Below are positions 41,360 through 54,284 of a stretch of 64,000 bases of DNA, in pieces. The notes below the pieces were generated by a model that saw only the letters and a program-made list of their open reading frames with translations, searched no databases and was not told where the DNA came from. The translations under genes were made by a program, and so were the position numbers. Origin of the DNA: Ephydatia muelleri (taxonomy: Eukaryota > Porifera > Demospongiae > Spongillida > Spongillidae); assembly GCA_013339895.1 (NCBI GenBank), contig JABACO010000017.1, positions 3,853,315 through 3,917,314 on the forward strand, read 5' to 3'. Position 1 is the first letter of the stretch; every line of letters starts with the position of its first letter.

Positions 41360-43125
41360 TTAATGCAATTACGTAATGTGACTCGTAAAGAACTGTATCG
41401 TTTGTACAGCATTTCCGACAGTACCTCCTTGGACGGGAGTTCACTCTTCGAACAGACCATGGATTGTTGGTCTGGATTCGGAACTTTATAGAGCCTGAAG
41501 GTCAACTTGCACGCTGGCTAGAACAACTTTACCGTTGTTCATCGTCAAGGATCGCGCCATTGCAACGCAGACACGCTCTCCAGAGATCCTTGCCAACAGT
41601 GTGGTCGAGAGAATGAAGACTATGAAACAAGTCATGCAGGGTGACAATACTGTGATTGCAGATATTGTGTCATCGCCGTTCCAGATGTGTACTCCCAATG
41701 TAATGCGTAAATTGCAACTTCAAGATGAAGCTACTGGACCAGTCTACTGTACAGTGCTCGATCGCAAGACATTGCCTGCAGACGTATCTAAGTCATGCGG
41801 GATTTGGGAAAGTTGTGTTTTGATGCAGCACTGGGGCTCCCTCAACATCTGAAATGAGGTTCTCTGGAAAAATGCATTCATAAGTGTCGTGATTGCTTGC
41901 AGCTCGTATTACCGGCCAGGTTGCAGGTGAATACCCTTCGGGACATGAAGGCACCATGCATTGATGGTAATCTTGGTGAGAAAAAATGCTACACAGACTC
42001 AAAGAGCATTTCTACTGAGCAGGATGTACCGAAGCAGTCAGAGATTGGTGCAGAACCTGCATTCGTTGTACAACGAGGAAGACAGCTGCTCCGAAAAGAA
42101 AGGCGCCCCTACAGACGACATTACGAGCTGGGTATCCGATGCAAATAGTGTGTGACGATATCATGGGACCCCTTTTTGAGACCGAGGATAGCTGCAAGAA
42201 TGTTCTGGTAGCCTCAGATTGTTTTACTCGGTGGGTAGATGTGTATGGAATACCTACTCAAGAGGCCACGACTGTAGCCAAAAAGCTTGTAGACGAAATG
42301 TTCTGCCGTTTCTCTCCCCGAACAATTTCACAGTGATCAAGGACGTCAGTTCGAGTCAGAGTTGGTGAAAGAAATATATGTGCTTCTGCAGATCAGAAAA
42401 AAGCATACTACGCCACACCACCCCCAATGCAACGGGATGGTGGAGAGCTTTAATAAAACTACGTTGGACATGCTAGCCACAACAATTGGCAACCACGGTT
42501 GATTGGCAGCATCGATCTATATCACATACGTAAGCTCTGCCTGGCTTATAATTTGAGCATTCATTCTACTACAGGCTTCAGTCCGTTCTTCTTGATGTTT
42601 GGTTGCCAAGTCAAACTACTGAACGATTTATGTATGGAACTAACCGGACGGAGCCGGGCACCACTGCAGGTTTTGCGCAGAAGTTGAAGGAGAGTTTGCA
42701 AGAAGCGTACAAGCTAGTGAGAGAAAGATGCCAAGTTGAACACAGAAGAAAAAAGATGCTATACGATGAGAGAATCCACGGGAAACCATTCAGTCCCCGG
42801 TGACTTGGTATGGCTCCATTCACCAGCAGTTCCTTGCGGACGATCCAGAAAGGAAAGGGCCGCTGAAAGTCGCTGAACGCCTGGGCGAGAACAACTACAA
42901 AGTCATAAGCCTTCAGGGTCGAAACAAAACTCAAATTGTTCACTTCGACAGGCTGAACCCGTGCGTGACTTCTACCGCTGAGGATCCACAGAACAGCAGA
43001 CCGTCTGCAAAGCCCGAGGTACAAATTGATTGCCAACCAACAGGAAAGAATGCAGAGCTGCTGAAGACCAGTGGCAGAATAACCAGCTCCAGAAGCTGCC
43101 CCCCCTCCACCGCAAGAAATTAACA
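41360..43125 (+). pseudogene. Ty3/gypsy pol remnant (RNase H and integrase)
   Basis: In order on the plus strand: VTRKELYRL, then HFRQYLLGREFTLRTDHGLL and PEGQLARWLEQL (RNase H, 41367-41530); RIAPLQRRHALQR (the ADALSR region, frame-shifted); MQIVCDDIMGPLFETEDSC and VASDCFTRWVDVYGIP (integrase core with the first Asp, 42139-42300); after a frame slip EQFHSDQGRQFESELVKEI (second Asp) and HHPQCNGMVESFNKT (the catalytic Glu); KLCLAYNLSIHSTTGFSPFF; then KLKESLQEAYKLVRERCQVE (42603-42790) and the C-terminal PLKVAERLGENNYKVISLQG. At least five frame changes separate these pieces. No LTRs were identified. Confidence 0.88.
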
Positions 43126-44592
43126 TCCAATGATGGTACCATGCAGGATGAAACTGACATCTCTCAGATCGTTATGGACAGTGTAATGCAAATATCTCTC
43201 TGCGCATGTGCATGTGTACATACGCGTCGGATGGGCTCGAACTTACCAAAACATTTGCATGTGACATCGTGTGCGCACTCATATGTATAAATTCTCTATT
43301 TTTTGTGTTCTTAGTCAGACTGCATTTACACGTGTTATTGTATATCCTTTTACGCGCCACTTTCAGTGACGTCCCTAGAGCTTCTTTTCGAACTCCTTTC
43401 GTAAACCTTGCAACCTTGAATGGTTGCACATATTCAGCAGCGGGCAAACCCCACCACTAGAAATTCCTTTCGTTACCCTTTCAACTATCGGTGTGCACAT
43501 AAATTAAGTTTGAAATTGAAATGGAAAATAGAAAACGCAGTGATGAAGCGACGTTTTCAGTGGATATTATACATAGGTTCGACGGATAAAGTCGCGCTAG
43601 ACGTAGTTACTATAAATAGCTTTGCATTCGCATTAACTTGAGTGGCCAAAATGGCGGCGGTGGAATGATTCAAAAGAGTAAAATTAATTATTAGCCTAGT
43701 AGAAAGTACATGTATACATTGCTCGTGCTGATCTTCATGTTGATAGGACGTGGCACAAACCTCAATCACCTTGGTATAGTTTTAATGGGAGTTTCAATAA
43801 CTCAGAGCGGTATCACGTGGCGTAATTATGTCACTATAGGTATCAAAGTGCAACTCTCCGTAAGCGCTGTGGCATTTATAGACTAAGTTATAGTAATTAA
43901 CATCAAAGTATATAGGATAGCCTGGGCTTAACTGCCCCTATATGGACCATATCCAGATGGTACCTTGCACACCCTCCAATGGTTTCATCCACCTCCTAAC
44001 AGTGATTGATTGTTTCTTAGCTTGAGAAGACATTCACATCAATGATACAGTCAGCACCCACCATCTGCGCCTAAAAGTTAGCTTCTCACTCGACTTTCAT
44101 GCATTTTTTGTTTGTCGTATTACAGAGGATCAAAATATACCTCATCAACTCAGGGCACATCAGCAAATATAAAATGATTTATACATGTGTGTAGTTAGTT
44201 GCACATATATAGCTATGTTATGTTATCACTGAGAGAGCCTTTACGGTGACTGAAAGAAGTTGAACCTGATAAAGGATTTGTAAAAATGTAAGATTTATGC
44301 AAAAATAATGGCATGAAGATAATTTTTGCGACAGTGCTAACTTTTTATCCAATGCCCTGAAATACGTTTCAAAATTACATGTATGTAAGAGAATACTATA
44401 TGACTCACGAATTGTGTTCTCTAACCACATTTCAACCTCTAAAATGAGACACTTTGTAATCAAGACTTGTATGCATATCAGAAGTGTTCCACTATAATTA
44501 AAACCTCAATGCACATCTACAGTGTATTCAATATAACAGTGCATCTTGTTCTGCATAGGGTGTATACATTAATACATTATTAGATAGCTAAC
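43126..44592. other. Intronic DNA with a possible second gypsy integrase scrap
   Basis: At about 43950-44060 (+) the text reads PSNGFIHLLTVIDCFLA and EDIHINDTVSTH, resembling the integrase phrase GF-xHLLTV-VDRFTRWPEA. It is short, with several mismatches. The rest has no recognised content. Confidence 0.35.
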
Positions 44593-44691
44593 CTGTGTTT
44601 TTATAGAAACATCTGCTTTCTTTTCACACAGCAATTGAACACATTTTACGTTTCCTCTCCATGATGCAAGCAGAATTGGAGTTCGATTCCA
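44593..44691 (-). CDS. Ankyrin exon (33 codons)
   Basis: Reads WNRTPILLASWRGNVKCVQL, then LCEKKADVSIKTQ. Acceptor TTTGAAAG, donor GTTAGC; 99 nt, phase 0. Confidence 0.88.
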
Positions 44692-45040
44692 CTTTCAAAC
44701 AGAAAATGTACACAAAAGGACAATCACAATGAATTGAACTAGAAATACACATGTATAACATAGTGACAGTGATTTTATAGCATATATATGGGAGCGTCAT
44801 TGTGACAAATTTCTTTATTAGTCAGCATAATATAAATTCATGACAATATTTTAAATCGACGGCAGAAATAATCAAGGATAATTAATTTATCTTGTAAAAT
44901 TTCAATAATTATAAAATAATCAATATACTTCAAATTCAATGTGTGTGTGCAAAATGAATCATAATGCTGTGATTAGTTAAACATTGTGTTGAATTCATTT
45001 CATTTTTATGGGCTTATCAATTTCACAGTTAATAACTTAC

Positions 45041-45157
45041 CCTTTTATCAACTTCATTTATCATTCTCTTGCTTTTTAGAATTTCATTTTGTAGTAAAGA
45101 TTCCAAAACATCACTGTAACCACCATCTGCTGCAGCGAGAAGCACTGTGAATGTTTT
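45041..45157 (-). CDS. Ankyrin exon with longer loop (39 codons)
   Basis: Reads KTFTVLLAAADGGYSDVLES, then LLQNEILKSKRMINEVDK. Acceptor CTTCAG, donor GTAAGT; 117 nt, phase 0. The loop between repeats is about six residues longer than usual. Confidence 0.78.
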
Positions 45158-45834
45158 CTGAAGAAGGTAGTGAAGAACTATCATTTTAAAATTAGTATTC
45201 TTCTAATGTTTTAGCAAACAAACTTTGGATTTAAATTACTTTATTATATACATGTATATGGAGGCTGCTTTTCGTTCTTTTATGTGTAGTGAATTGCAAT
45301 ATAGTTAATATTGTATGCACTGTGTGCATGTATACGTGTAATAACAATGAACATGAATAATACTATGTGATTAATTTCATTTTTCAGGTCAAAGTAAGGG
45401 ATGTATAGTAAAATTAATTTATTTTTAACAGAGAGAGGAAGAGAATAATAGACTAAGTGGAGGACAGAGAATGTGCACTATTGGCATAGTTAAGCACATG
45501 ATGATATGAAGGGACAGACCGTATCCTATCATTTGTTGAGTATAAAGGTGACCCATCAGGTGACATTGCATGTATACCTATACATAGAATAAATTATTAT
45601 TCTTTTAAAGTATTTTGAATACCATAATGTTCCAAAATATTTGGGATTCAAACTTCATGAAAGGGCATCATGACTGGGTCACAGTGTAATTTACAGGGCT
45701 AAAATATGCACTTATTGATGCAAGAAAATGGGTCACTAATTGTTTTACGAATCTAAAAGCATCTCAAAATATCTTTGGAACAGTATGGTAGTGTAAATGA
45801 ATGAAATAAAATTATTGTTACAACTAGGACATAC

Positions 45835-45936
45835 ATTTTTGTCCACTTGCTGAACATCTGCTTCCAACTCCAAAAGCTTCTTAACAGCCATATTCTTACC
45901 TTGTGCTGCTGCTATATACAGTGCTGATTGTCCATC
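45835..45936 (-). CDS. Ankyrin exon (34 codons)
   Basis: Reads DGQSALYIAAAQGKNMAVKK, then LLELEADVQQVDKN. Acceptor ATGACAG, donor GTATGT; phase 0. Confidence 0.88.
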
Positions 45937-47449
45937 CTGTCATATAATCATTGCCAGTATAACAATGTACTTATTAATTTTGCTTATATACATGCCATAG
46001 GTGATATCTACAAATAGCTAATACATGTATGCACAAACAGATATGCAAACAAATTTCACATCAGTATTAAATGGGCTGGGTTTGATAACCTCACTGGTTA
46101 ATTTCATCCCATTTTATTAAATGTAGATTAACCAGGATTACAAAGTGATAATATTTTCAGTTGATACCATCCCCCTAAGACCATTAATCTAACTGTCATA
46201 TGATGAGTGCTGTCAAAATTTATGCTATGTTCATTTTGGACATACATGTAAAGTAGGATGATAACATTTCCAAACAAAGAAGATTATATGGAAGATTACT
46301 GTGTGTCTGTGAATGTACCAATTCCATGCTCTGTTGAATTATAAGGTCCCAAGCACTATTTGTTTTGTATTGTGCAAACAATAACACATGAACCTAAGTA
46401 ACAATTTGTAATCCATACATCCAAGTCAGATATTAATGATATTCATTACTGCATTAGGGACCCTGTATTACCATGTGCCATTAAACATATTGCACTGATG
46501 CGAATTTTCTGTTGGTATATCAATCGTGCAGACATTGCAAATACTCAGATAATGAATGAGACATTCACCCCTAGAACTACTATGTCCTTATAAGTTATTT
46601 GATAAATTCATTGGTTTGTGCGTTATTGGTGCAACATTAACTTGATAATCTGCCTTGCTGCCCTTTGGACCATGAGCAAATCACAGTCTGTCTGAGTTTA
46701 AATAATAAAGGACAACTAAATATATCTTCAGGCATAAATTACCAAGAATGCAATTTAATCTGATATTTACAGGATGGAGATTCAAAATGAAGTCAAATAT
46801 TTTTCACATGCAAGTAAATGCACATTATAATGTATATGCCAAGCCCTGTTGTCACTAAACGATGTGAGTGAAAATACTTATCAGTTGCTAATCAATAATA
46901 ACTATTCAATTTTGCAATCAACAACTCAGTAGCCCATGTGTGAAGCAAATATGTGCATGGAGATATAGTTCAATTACAAGAAATTTCATTTACATTTGTC
47001 TCAAAAAGAGTACCATATAATGGAGTTTAAATATGTTGAAAGCATTCATCCATTGATACAGCAAATACAGAAAAGAAATGGATAATCACTAAGCTGAACT
47101 GGGCATGGGACACTCTAAATAAAGCTGCCGATTGAGAAGGCAAAATTCAATAAGTAGTGTCCGCGACTACTAGTGATGGGCAATAGAAAGTACTCCAAGT
47201 ATTCATGTTCACCACTTAACAAATTTGAAACTTCACTGAGTTGTTGAAACTTGACTTCTAAAGGAATAACATTGACCTTATCCAGGAATATAAAACTTGA
47301 ATTAACTGATTCATTACTTTACAAAACAAATGTATGCACCCTTCAAAAATATAACAAAAGGTTACGTATTTGTATATTTATGAATACCTGTGAAATACAA
47401 AACTCACAGAAATGTACATTTCAATGCTACTGTGTGTACACAAATTTAC
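45937..47449 (-). other. Intron of the ankyrin-death gene, no insertions recognised
   Basis: 1.5 kb of AT-rich sequence without recognised features. Confidence 0.5.
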
Positions 47450-47551
47450 CGCATTTTCCGTATTAAGAATCTCTTTATTGTGGGTCACCAAAGCTATAAT
47501 TATATCCACATTTCCAACGAATGCAGCCATATGCAGTGCTGTCCTTCCATT
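47450..47551 (-). CDS. Ankyrin exon (34 codons)
   Basis: Reads NGRTALHMAAFVGNVDIIIA, then LVTHNKEILNTENA. Strong consensus (G-RTALHMAA-x-GN-xDI). Acceptor AATTCAG, donor GTAAAT; phase 0. Confidence 0.9.
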
Positions 47552-49661
47552 CTGAATTGGAAACAAAAATGTTAGAATGTAGCAATTTCCTTATTCATAT
47601 AGCCACTCTCCATCATTTAGAGAAACTAATCATTGTGTAGAATTGTGGCATATATGAATATAAATATTCAGATGCATCAGATTGTTGCTTACGCAGTAAG
47701 GTTAATACAACACAGCATCATGGAGTTTGAAAAATGCGTTTTCATTGAAGAATATTTAATGGTGCCCAAACTACTCATAAAGCAATTACATATGAGTGCA
47801 TGTATGACACTGTGTGTGCAACAATTGTGAGCAATTAGAGCACAATAGAGAAGAAATAATGTTTTAGCACTGTGGGAAAGTGTCATATAGCTCACAGAAG
47901 TTTGAGAAAGCTATCTATTGTGAACATAGATATATATGTAATGGACACAGAGTCTAACATAGGATAGGACTTGTTCAAGAATGGTATTGTCATAGCCACA
48001 CGGGGGAAGAAGACCTTGGCGCACAAGGATTTGGTTTTTGAATGACATTAGAGCAGATGCAGGTGGTCGTAATACTATGTGTACATGGGGAGAGCGTAGG
48101 TGTTGTGAATATGAATATTGAAGACTGGCATTTGCAATAGAGGTCGCTGTCTCTAGCACAATTACCAATATTGGTGTTGCTAGGGTTGGATATGCCCAAG
48201 TTGGCTAGGTTGGTTGGTGGAAGGTTACAGCGGAAGGAAAGGACGGTCCTGATAAGGCAGACAAGACGGACAGGAAGGAGAGAAGAGAAGGTTGGACCAG
48301 AGGAGAGTTTCAAGTGAAGTCGGTCAACTGGCTATAAATCGAGTCGAGCGGCGAGTCAAAATTTGTAATCGGGCCGTAATATTTATACTGCCCAACCAAT
48401 AATTATTAATTTAACTGATGTCATTGGTTAAATAGCGAAATACCAAATAAGGTAGTTCATCCTCGATGTGATATACATCTAAATGACCTCTAGGGGCACC
48501 CTGCGGATACAGTCTGAAACGATTGGTACTATTGCCGTTATTCAAAACCGTTCCTAGCTCAAGTTATACGTGACAGAACGACGGGACTATGATTTTTGGG
48601 ACTAGGTACGAGGAACTGATTTGAGCATCCTTTCTCTAACAGCGCACCGTTTTGTGTCATGCAACCAACGTCAAACTGTAGAGCTTAATGTTTTCGTCCG
48701 ATTGCGACGAATAGGTCAGCAATACGTTTCTCCATTGTTCCTCTAGACGCGTGTTACGTTTTCTTAATTATATTCATCAATCCCCAATCAATCCTTCTGT
48801 ACATGGAACTTTTACATGTACGCTGCCGCCAGTTCCGATAGACAAGAAGTGAAAGCTTAGGGACGCATCAAGCAGGACTAATAAAACCATCAGCAAGTGG
48901 TTGGGCAATGACTTTTTGTTAGGGCTAACTTGAAGCTAAGGGCATGAGCTCAAACAGTAATACTGAAAGGCAACATAGATGAAAAGCCAAGTTTATCAGG
49001 ATCCCTTACTCACAATTGGCATGTGCCAGTTGCTAGGCATCTCATAAGCTTCACAACACACTTTGGACTGTCCCATTGTCTAATCAATGCTTTTCTTCAC
49101 AAAATGAGCCATGCCATGGCAATGCAGCTAGCATTCGGCATAACATTATCTGAATTCAAGGGAAGCGAGATGAAGAGGGCTGAATGGCTCTCTTTGCCAT
49201 GTGATGGTATGTTTTTGAGAATGTATGTGCGTTGTATTGTGCTGTTATGCTAGTCACAATTCTTCATGATTAGACCCAGAGGCATACATTTACACTGTAG
49301 CTAAAGAATGGACTTCATATACCGGGCTGTATGTTGCAATACTCTGTCTCGTTAACATGCTTGTAATGCACAATAGAATTGAGTGATTTTCAATAAACTA
49401 TTTGAATATCTTCTTCATTGGAGGCAAGCAGACTTCGCTGGCTATACTAGTGATGAAAGTTACTGAATAATTTGTACGAAATTATCATTTTAAACGTGTG
49501 TACAGTTGCCACAGTTGGAAAAAAATATTCTTTTTCCTGCTTTGTATTTATGCATAGTCATAGTCATATGTAGCTTGCACTACTTTTTCGATATCTTATA
49601 AGTTTATATTCTTTAGCAAGAAAACATGGACACAATAAAATAAGTAATAAGTGGTACTTAC
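47552..49661 (-). other. Intron of the ankyrin-death gene, no insertions recognised
   Basis: 2.1 kb. An open stretch at 49023-49253 (+) and two overlapping minus ORFs at 47911-48313 have no recognised content. A CpG-richer patch lies at 48.2-48.85 kb. Confidence 0.45.
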
Positions 49662-49760
49662 GATATCTTGTAGGTCTGTTTTTGCTTTTGCTTTCAGTAA
49701 GGCACACACCACATTACAATGATTATTACGACTTGCCACCATCAATGGGGTTACCTTGTC
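49662..49760 (-). CDS. Ankyrin exon (33 codons)
   Basis: Reads DKVTPLMVASRNNHCNVVCA, then LLKAKAKTDLQDI. Acceptor TTTTGCAG, donor GTAAGT; 99 nt, phase 0. Confidence 0.88.
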
Positions 49761-50780
49761 CTGCAAAATCATAAGTGTTTAGAGTCACACTTTGTAAGCT
49801 AAATTGTATCTGTGTCAAATGCTGGCACACATCATCTGTTTATGTACTGCACATAGGAGGAGATACCACATGCATGACACCATACATGTTTATGTGTAGT
49901 GTATAGCAAGTACTGTTCAATGCATTTTTTATTTACATTACTTTTTGCATCCTACACCCTCTCTATACACACTGGTTCTCTCAAGATTATAAAATCTGGT
50001 TGGTACAAGCAAATAGAGACATTGGGCTAATTGATCCAAAATGTAAAATAATAATGTATGAAAAGTGCAATAGATTGGCAAGAAAGTATCTGCACATGCT
50101 ATATAAAGATCTTCCCTATTGCATTACTTTTTCATCATACTTGTTTTTATATTGATGATGATATTGAAACTAGAGTTTTTTTAATTTTATTCAGTCGTCT
50201 TATTCATTCATTTAATAAGAGCAGACTTTCATCAAAGGATATAAAATTTTGTATTCCTGCAACAAAAGCTGATAAATTGAATTGTGCTGTAAAAAAGATT
50301 GATTGACTACTGGAGGAGGAACACATTGCACCTTTATGGTCCTCATAATTTTGTATCGCTTATTAATTAGACACACTATAGAAATTGCAACATCAAATTG
50401 CTATGCATGTGGTGATTATTTTACTACAGATTGAATAGTTTGACAAAGATTGATTGAACCAAGCACTCCTGCAGAAGGGAACACTATACACCAAATCCTA
50501 TAATACACCATTTTACAGTGTAAAATAGAATGTAGCCTTGTTGACTTGTATGATACATACAAGCATATTTATATAATTGGTATAATTAATAAGAACCGTT
50601 GCCGCGAAGTGACATAATGTGCATGTAATGATACAAGCAATAGAAATGTAGAGCTTGTGTTTAAATGTATGGACAATTAAAAATCCTGCATTACGAGTCT
50701 GTGACAGATAGTCCTACTCCTAGTGCATACGAATCACTGTGTAGAGGACATTTCAGACGTCTAGTTTGGTTCCTTTGCAT
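49761..50780 (-). other. Intron of the ankyrin-death gene
   Basis: 1 kb of AT-rich DNA without recognised features. A short ORF at 50058-50306 (+) shows no family. Confidence 0.45.
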
Positions 50781-50786
50781 TGCAAC

Positions 50787-51642
50787 AATCCAATATCGGA
50801 AGTTTCGTATATAGGATTTGACCCCAACTATGAATGACATTAAAAACACACGACTTGCTTCTAACGAGACTCCCGACGATTGGATAATTTAGATTGTTGT
50901 TTGAATCAAACGAGAAGATAAAAATGAGCAGTGCCATCGTTGTTTTATGCATGTGGCAAACCGCGCGGTTGTAGAGAACAAAAGGGTACTGCCCGTCCCC
51001 CGGAATTATCCTCCTCCTCCTCCTTGACAACGCATAACTCGGGACAGGAACACTTTTAAAGAATGAAAATTGCGCCAATAGCTGCAGAATTGGTCGGCAT
51101 TATCGCTTTTGTGATTAAATAATCTCGAGCTATGTATTGACAGTTGTGTTATAGCAACTACCAAATAAGGTTTGGGTAGTACAAAAAGCTACACGTGTCT
51201 GACAGGACTCCTGGCACAAGATTAATTTAGAATTTGTCCTTACCAAACAAGAAAATTACAAGGATATATAATGTAATCTAATTAATGTATACAGTCTACA
51301 ATGAAAAACCTCTGAACAAATTGATACCAAGCGGAGAGCAGAGCCCGAAAAGTAACGAACCGCTTGAATACGAGAAGGATAAAGCAGAACCTGAAAAAAA
51401 AAAAAACGGACCGCTGAATGTGAAAAGTATAAAGCAGTCGAGCGAATCAGAAAAGAAATGGACCACTGAACGCAAAAAGTATCCAGCAGAGCCAGAAAGA
51501 GACGGGTTGCTAAAAGGCAATTATTTTGGAAGAGTTCTGAACCTGGTTGCTTGGCGAAGAGAGTGTGATACGGGGAGGATTATCTCTGGTTATATACACT
51601 GGAATGCCATCGAAAGAGTACTACCGATAAAGTCACCCAAAG
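50787..51642 (+). mobile_element. Charged-repeat element 5' end, copy 3
   Basis: The upstream block at 50787-51085 has cggaagtttcg, aggatttgacccc, aaccgcgcggttgtagagaa, gggacaggaacacttttaaa and cgccaatagct. The exon part at 51285-51642 has EPEKK and ERKKYPAEPE repeats, then in shifting frames NYFGRVLNLVAWRRECDTG and CHRKSTTDK, ending at CCCAAAG|GTATGTCGTACA. The block and exon are about 200 bp apart. The open frame at 51285-51671 is a composite of the true frame and slips. Confidence 0.7.
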
Positions 51643-52092
51643 GTATGTCGTACACGTACATATACCGGTAGCTACTGTACCTACTGTTACCATTGATATA
51701 ATGCTCTTAGTACGCGATGTGTGACGATGATTAATGCTGCACACTAAGGTGATCACGTGGCACCCGCACCTTGTGTCTATAAAGCCGTTGTGTCCAATGT
51801 ATACCCCCCAACATTTAACAGGCATATTTCAGCCCAAGCTGTTGATAGAAGCCATTTGCATGATTGATGCAGTAGCAAATTATTATGACAGCAGCCAAAT
51901 GCTCTGTTTACATAAGGTGGCTTTTATCTTGATATCCAGGTGTTGCATGTTATTGCATGACTCTGTATTAAAAATCTCACTATGTAACCAATTTTCTATT
52001 ACAGTGTGCCATCTTGTGTATCAACATATGAGTTTAAGAATTCATGCATATGCAGCAGATTACATGATTTTGTGGCTATACACTTAGTAGTA

Positions 52093-52372
52093 CAAGTAAA
52101 TAAAAACATTTTCTAGGAGAAAGTTGGTGGGATATAGGATTTGATGGCATTTGGTGGTGTAAAAAGCAAGGAAACAAGGTCTTATCAGAAGGGAAAATGT
52201 AATAGTCCTATATTTAGCACATTTCTAGGGCATGTGTTGTTTCTGTGCTAAATATAGGACTATTACATTTTCCCTTCTGATAAAACCTTGTTTCCTTGCT
52301 TTTTACACCACCAATTGCCATCAAATCCTATATCCCACCAACTTTCTCCTAGAGAATGTTTTTATTTACTTG
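52093..52372. mobile_element. Foldback MITE, copy B (280 bp)
   Basis: Arms of about 125 bp: caagtaaataaaaacatttt / aaaatgtttttatttacttg ends, with ggagaaagttggtgggatat and ggtggtgtaaaaagcaagga in each arm, around the loop acatttctagggcatgtgttgtttc. About 85-90 percent like copy A by eye. Confidence 0.9.
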
Positions 52373-52689
52373 TTTCATAGATTTTTTTTCTATGTACAAC
52401 GGGTTGGGTGACGTCATGTGGGTGCAATTTGCTAAGACATGTAGAACTATGAACGAAGCTAAGCAATCCGATATCAGAACTAAAGTTTTAGTTAAAGGTG
52501 GGATGCGTGTTTTAATCATTCATGAAACCTTTCCTTGCTGTACTTAGACCATCCATTATCATTAGCGCATTTGGCATAATATTTACATTAGTAGTAGTAG
52601 TATACATATATATTGTCCGAATAATAGTTCACATTACGGTCTCGTCTTTCACCGCCTCTTCCAAGTCGCCATAGATCTTCCTTCTCTTA

Positions 52690-53030
52690 CATATACTCGT
52701 CCTCTATCTCTCCCATCTCATCCTCTTCCACCTCGTCCTCGTCGTCTGCCATCTCGGCCTCGTCCTGGACGTGGCGAAGGTGGTGGTGGCCGTGGCAAAG
52801 GTGGTGCTGGACGTGGCGAAGGTGGTGCTGGACATGGCGAAGGTGGTGCTGGACGTGGCGAAGGTGGTGCTGGACGTGGCAAAAGTGGTGCTGGACGTGG
52901 CGAATGCGGTGCTGGGCGTGGGGAAGGCAGTGCTGGACGGGGTCCAGCACCGCCATCATCATTGCCATCTCCCCGTCCACCACCGCCTTCTAAATCCCGC
53001 TCTATTTCCATTACTTCGTCTCTCGTGATG
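52690..53030 (+). repeat. 21-bp minisatellite ggacgtggcgaaggtggtgct (GRGEGGA repeats)
   Basis: Eight units at about 52765-52935. In one plus-strand frame they encode the heptapeptide GRGEGGA, preceded by a Pro/Arg/Ser-rich lead and followed by PAPPSS. The same DNA is open in other frames and on the minus strand (PRPAPPS, HVQHHLR). It lies downstream of copy 4 of the charged-repeat exon on the minus strand, so a minus-strand exon is also possible. Confidence 0.8.
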
Positions 53031-53574
53031 ACGTACTCCATATGCTGTGATGTGAGCATGTGCAGATCTGGTACGCACCTTTTGTGCTAACCATGGGTGC
53101 GTCTTGCAAAAGGCATCATTTAACTGAACTAGTAAAGTGCTATTCTTAAGAATAGCCTTTTCGAGGCCACCCTTATACTTACTTAGTACAATATCCTTTG
53201 GTTCGTACAGAGAGTAGCTACAGTGAAAAAGGAAGTGCGTACATGCAACATTATGGATGTGCTAAACTATATACACCAAGGCTTGAAAGTTGTACTCTTA
53301 CATGCAACAGTTGCCCACTAAAATAGTTTCATGCCATGAAATCCAATGTAAACTGAAGCCATTCTGATTCAATGCACATATGATATCAGCAAGCATGACA
53401 TTTGCTACATTGCGTCACATTGCACTAAACAATAACTGTATGCATCTCATAGGTCTCTTCCAACATTACATAACGACACTGACAAAAGGCAACGCTGACG
53501 CAACGTTTCAGCTAATGTCATATGCAAACCAAGCTTAATATCTAAGGTAAGAGTAGGTTACTACATTTACATAC

Positions 53575-54047
53575 CTTTGTCGGTAGTACTTTTTCGATGG
53601 CCTCGTTGGTTTTACACGGTACTACGCTTAGCCTTCCAGTACCGCACTCTCTTCGCCAAGCGAGCACATTCAGGACTCTCCCAATAATGTTTCCTTTTAG
53701 CGGACCGTTTCTTTTCTGGGTCTGCTTTATAACGTTCGCGTTCAGCGGTCTGTTTCTTTTCTGGGTCTGCTTGATACCGCTCGCGTTCAGCCACTTCAGC
53801 GGTCTGTTTCTTTTCTGGCTCTGCTTGATAGCTTTCGCGTTTAGCTGAGTGACCGTTTCTTTTCTGAGTCTGCATGATACCGCTCGCGTTCAGCGGTCTG
53901 TTTCTTTTCTGGGTCTGCTTGATACCGCTCGCGTTCAGCGGTCCGTTTCTTTTCTGGGTCTGCTTTGTAGGATGCCCGTGCCGATTCTAAAACATCGTCT
54001 CGAACTTCAAGGTATTTCGCTCGTTTCTTTTTCTGACGTGAAGGCAT
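53575..54047 (-). CDS. Charged-repeat first exon, copy 4 (best preserved)
   Basis: The minus-strand ATG at 54045-54047 begins MPSRQKKKRAKYLEVRDDVL, followed by six to seven repeats of 13-15 residues of the form RERYQADPEKKQTAE or ASYKADPEKKRTAE. A one-base slip near 53850 separates the first and second halves. The chain then passes through KRKHYWESPECARLAKRVRY and, after another slip, NQRGHRKSTTDK to a CAAAG|GTATGT donor at 53574. The exon is thus about 470 bp. Strongly basic-acidic alternation suggests a long helix or coiled coil. Family known in sponge and cnidarian multi-copy genes; function unknown. Confidence 0.68.
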
Positions 54048-54147
54048 TTTTGAGGAAACAACTTCACTAACAAAAAGGTTTCACACCATTGAATCACCCG
54101 AAGAGTTTTTCCGCCTTTAGCTTTATACATATCGTGCATTTATTTTT

Positions 54148-54193
54148 AGATATCTAATTATACGTCTTGCCTAAGACGTATAATTAGATATCT
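54148..54193. repeat. Perfect hairpin, 21-bp arms and 4-bp loop
   Basis: agatatctaattatacgtctt pairs perfectly with aagacgtataattagatatct across gcct. It lies just upstream of the charged-repeat exon copy 4. Related single-arm words occur upstream of copy 2 (near 23480). Confidence 0.9.
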
Positions 54194-54284
54194 TACATTA
54201 TACGTCTTACATAAGCCGTATAGTCGTATAGTCGATTGTTGACCAATATATAACATTAACTATTTCATCCATAAAGGACCTCTT

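Noticed and set aside
41017-41505. 162-codon minus-strand ORF
   Set aside because: Its 5' third is the antisense of the gypsy RNase H remnant and it has no recognisable content.
42611-43126. 171-codon minus-strand ORF
   Set aside because: Antisense of the gypsy integrase C-terminal remnant.
47911-48313. Pair of minus-strand ORFs of 85 and 107 codons
   Set aside because: Overlapping frames, no conserved text and no splice context linking them to the ankyrin gene.
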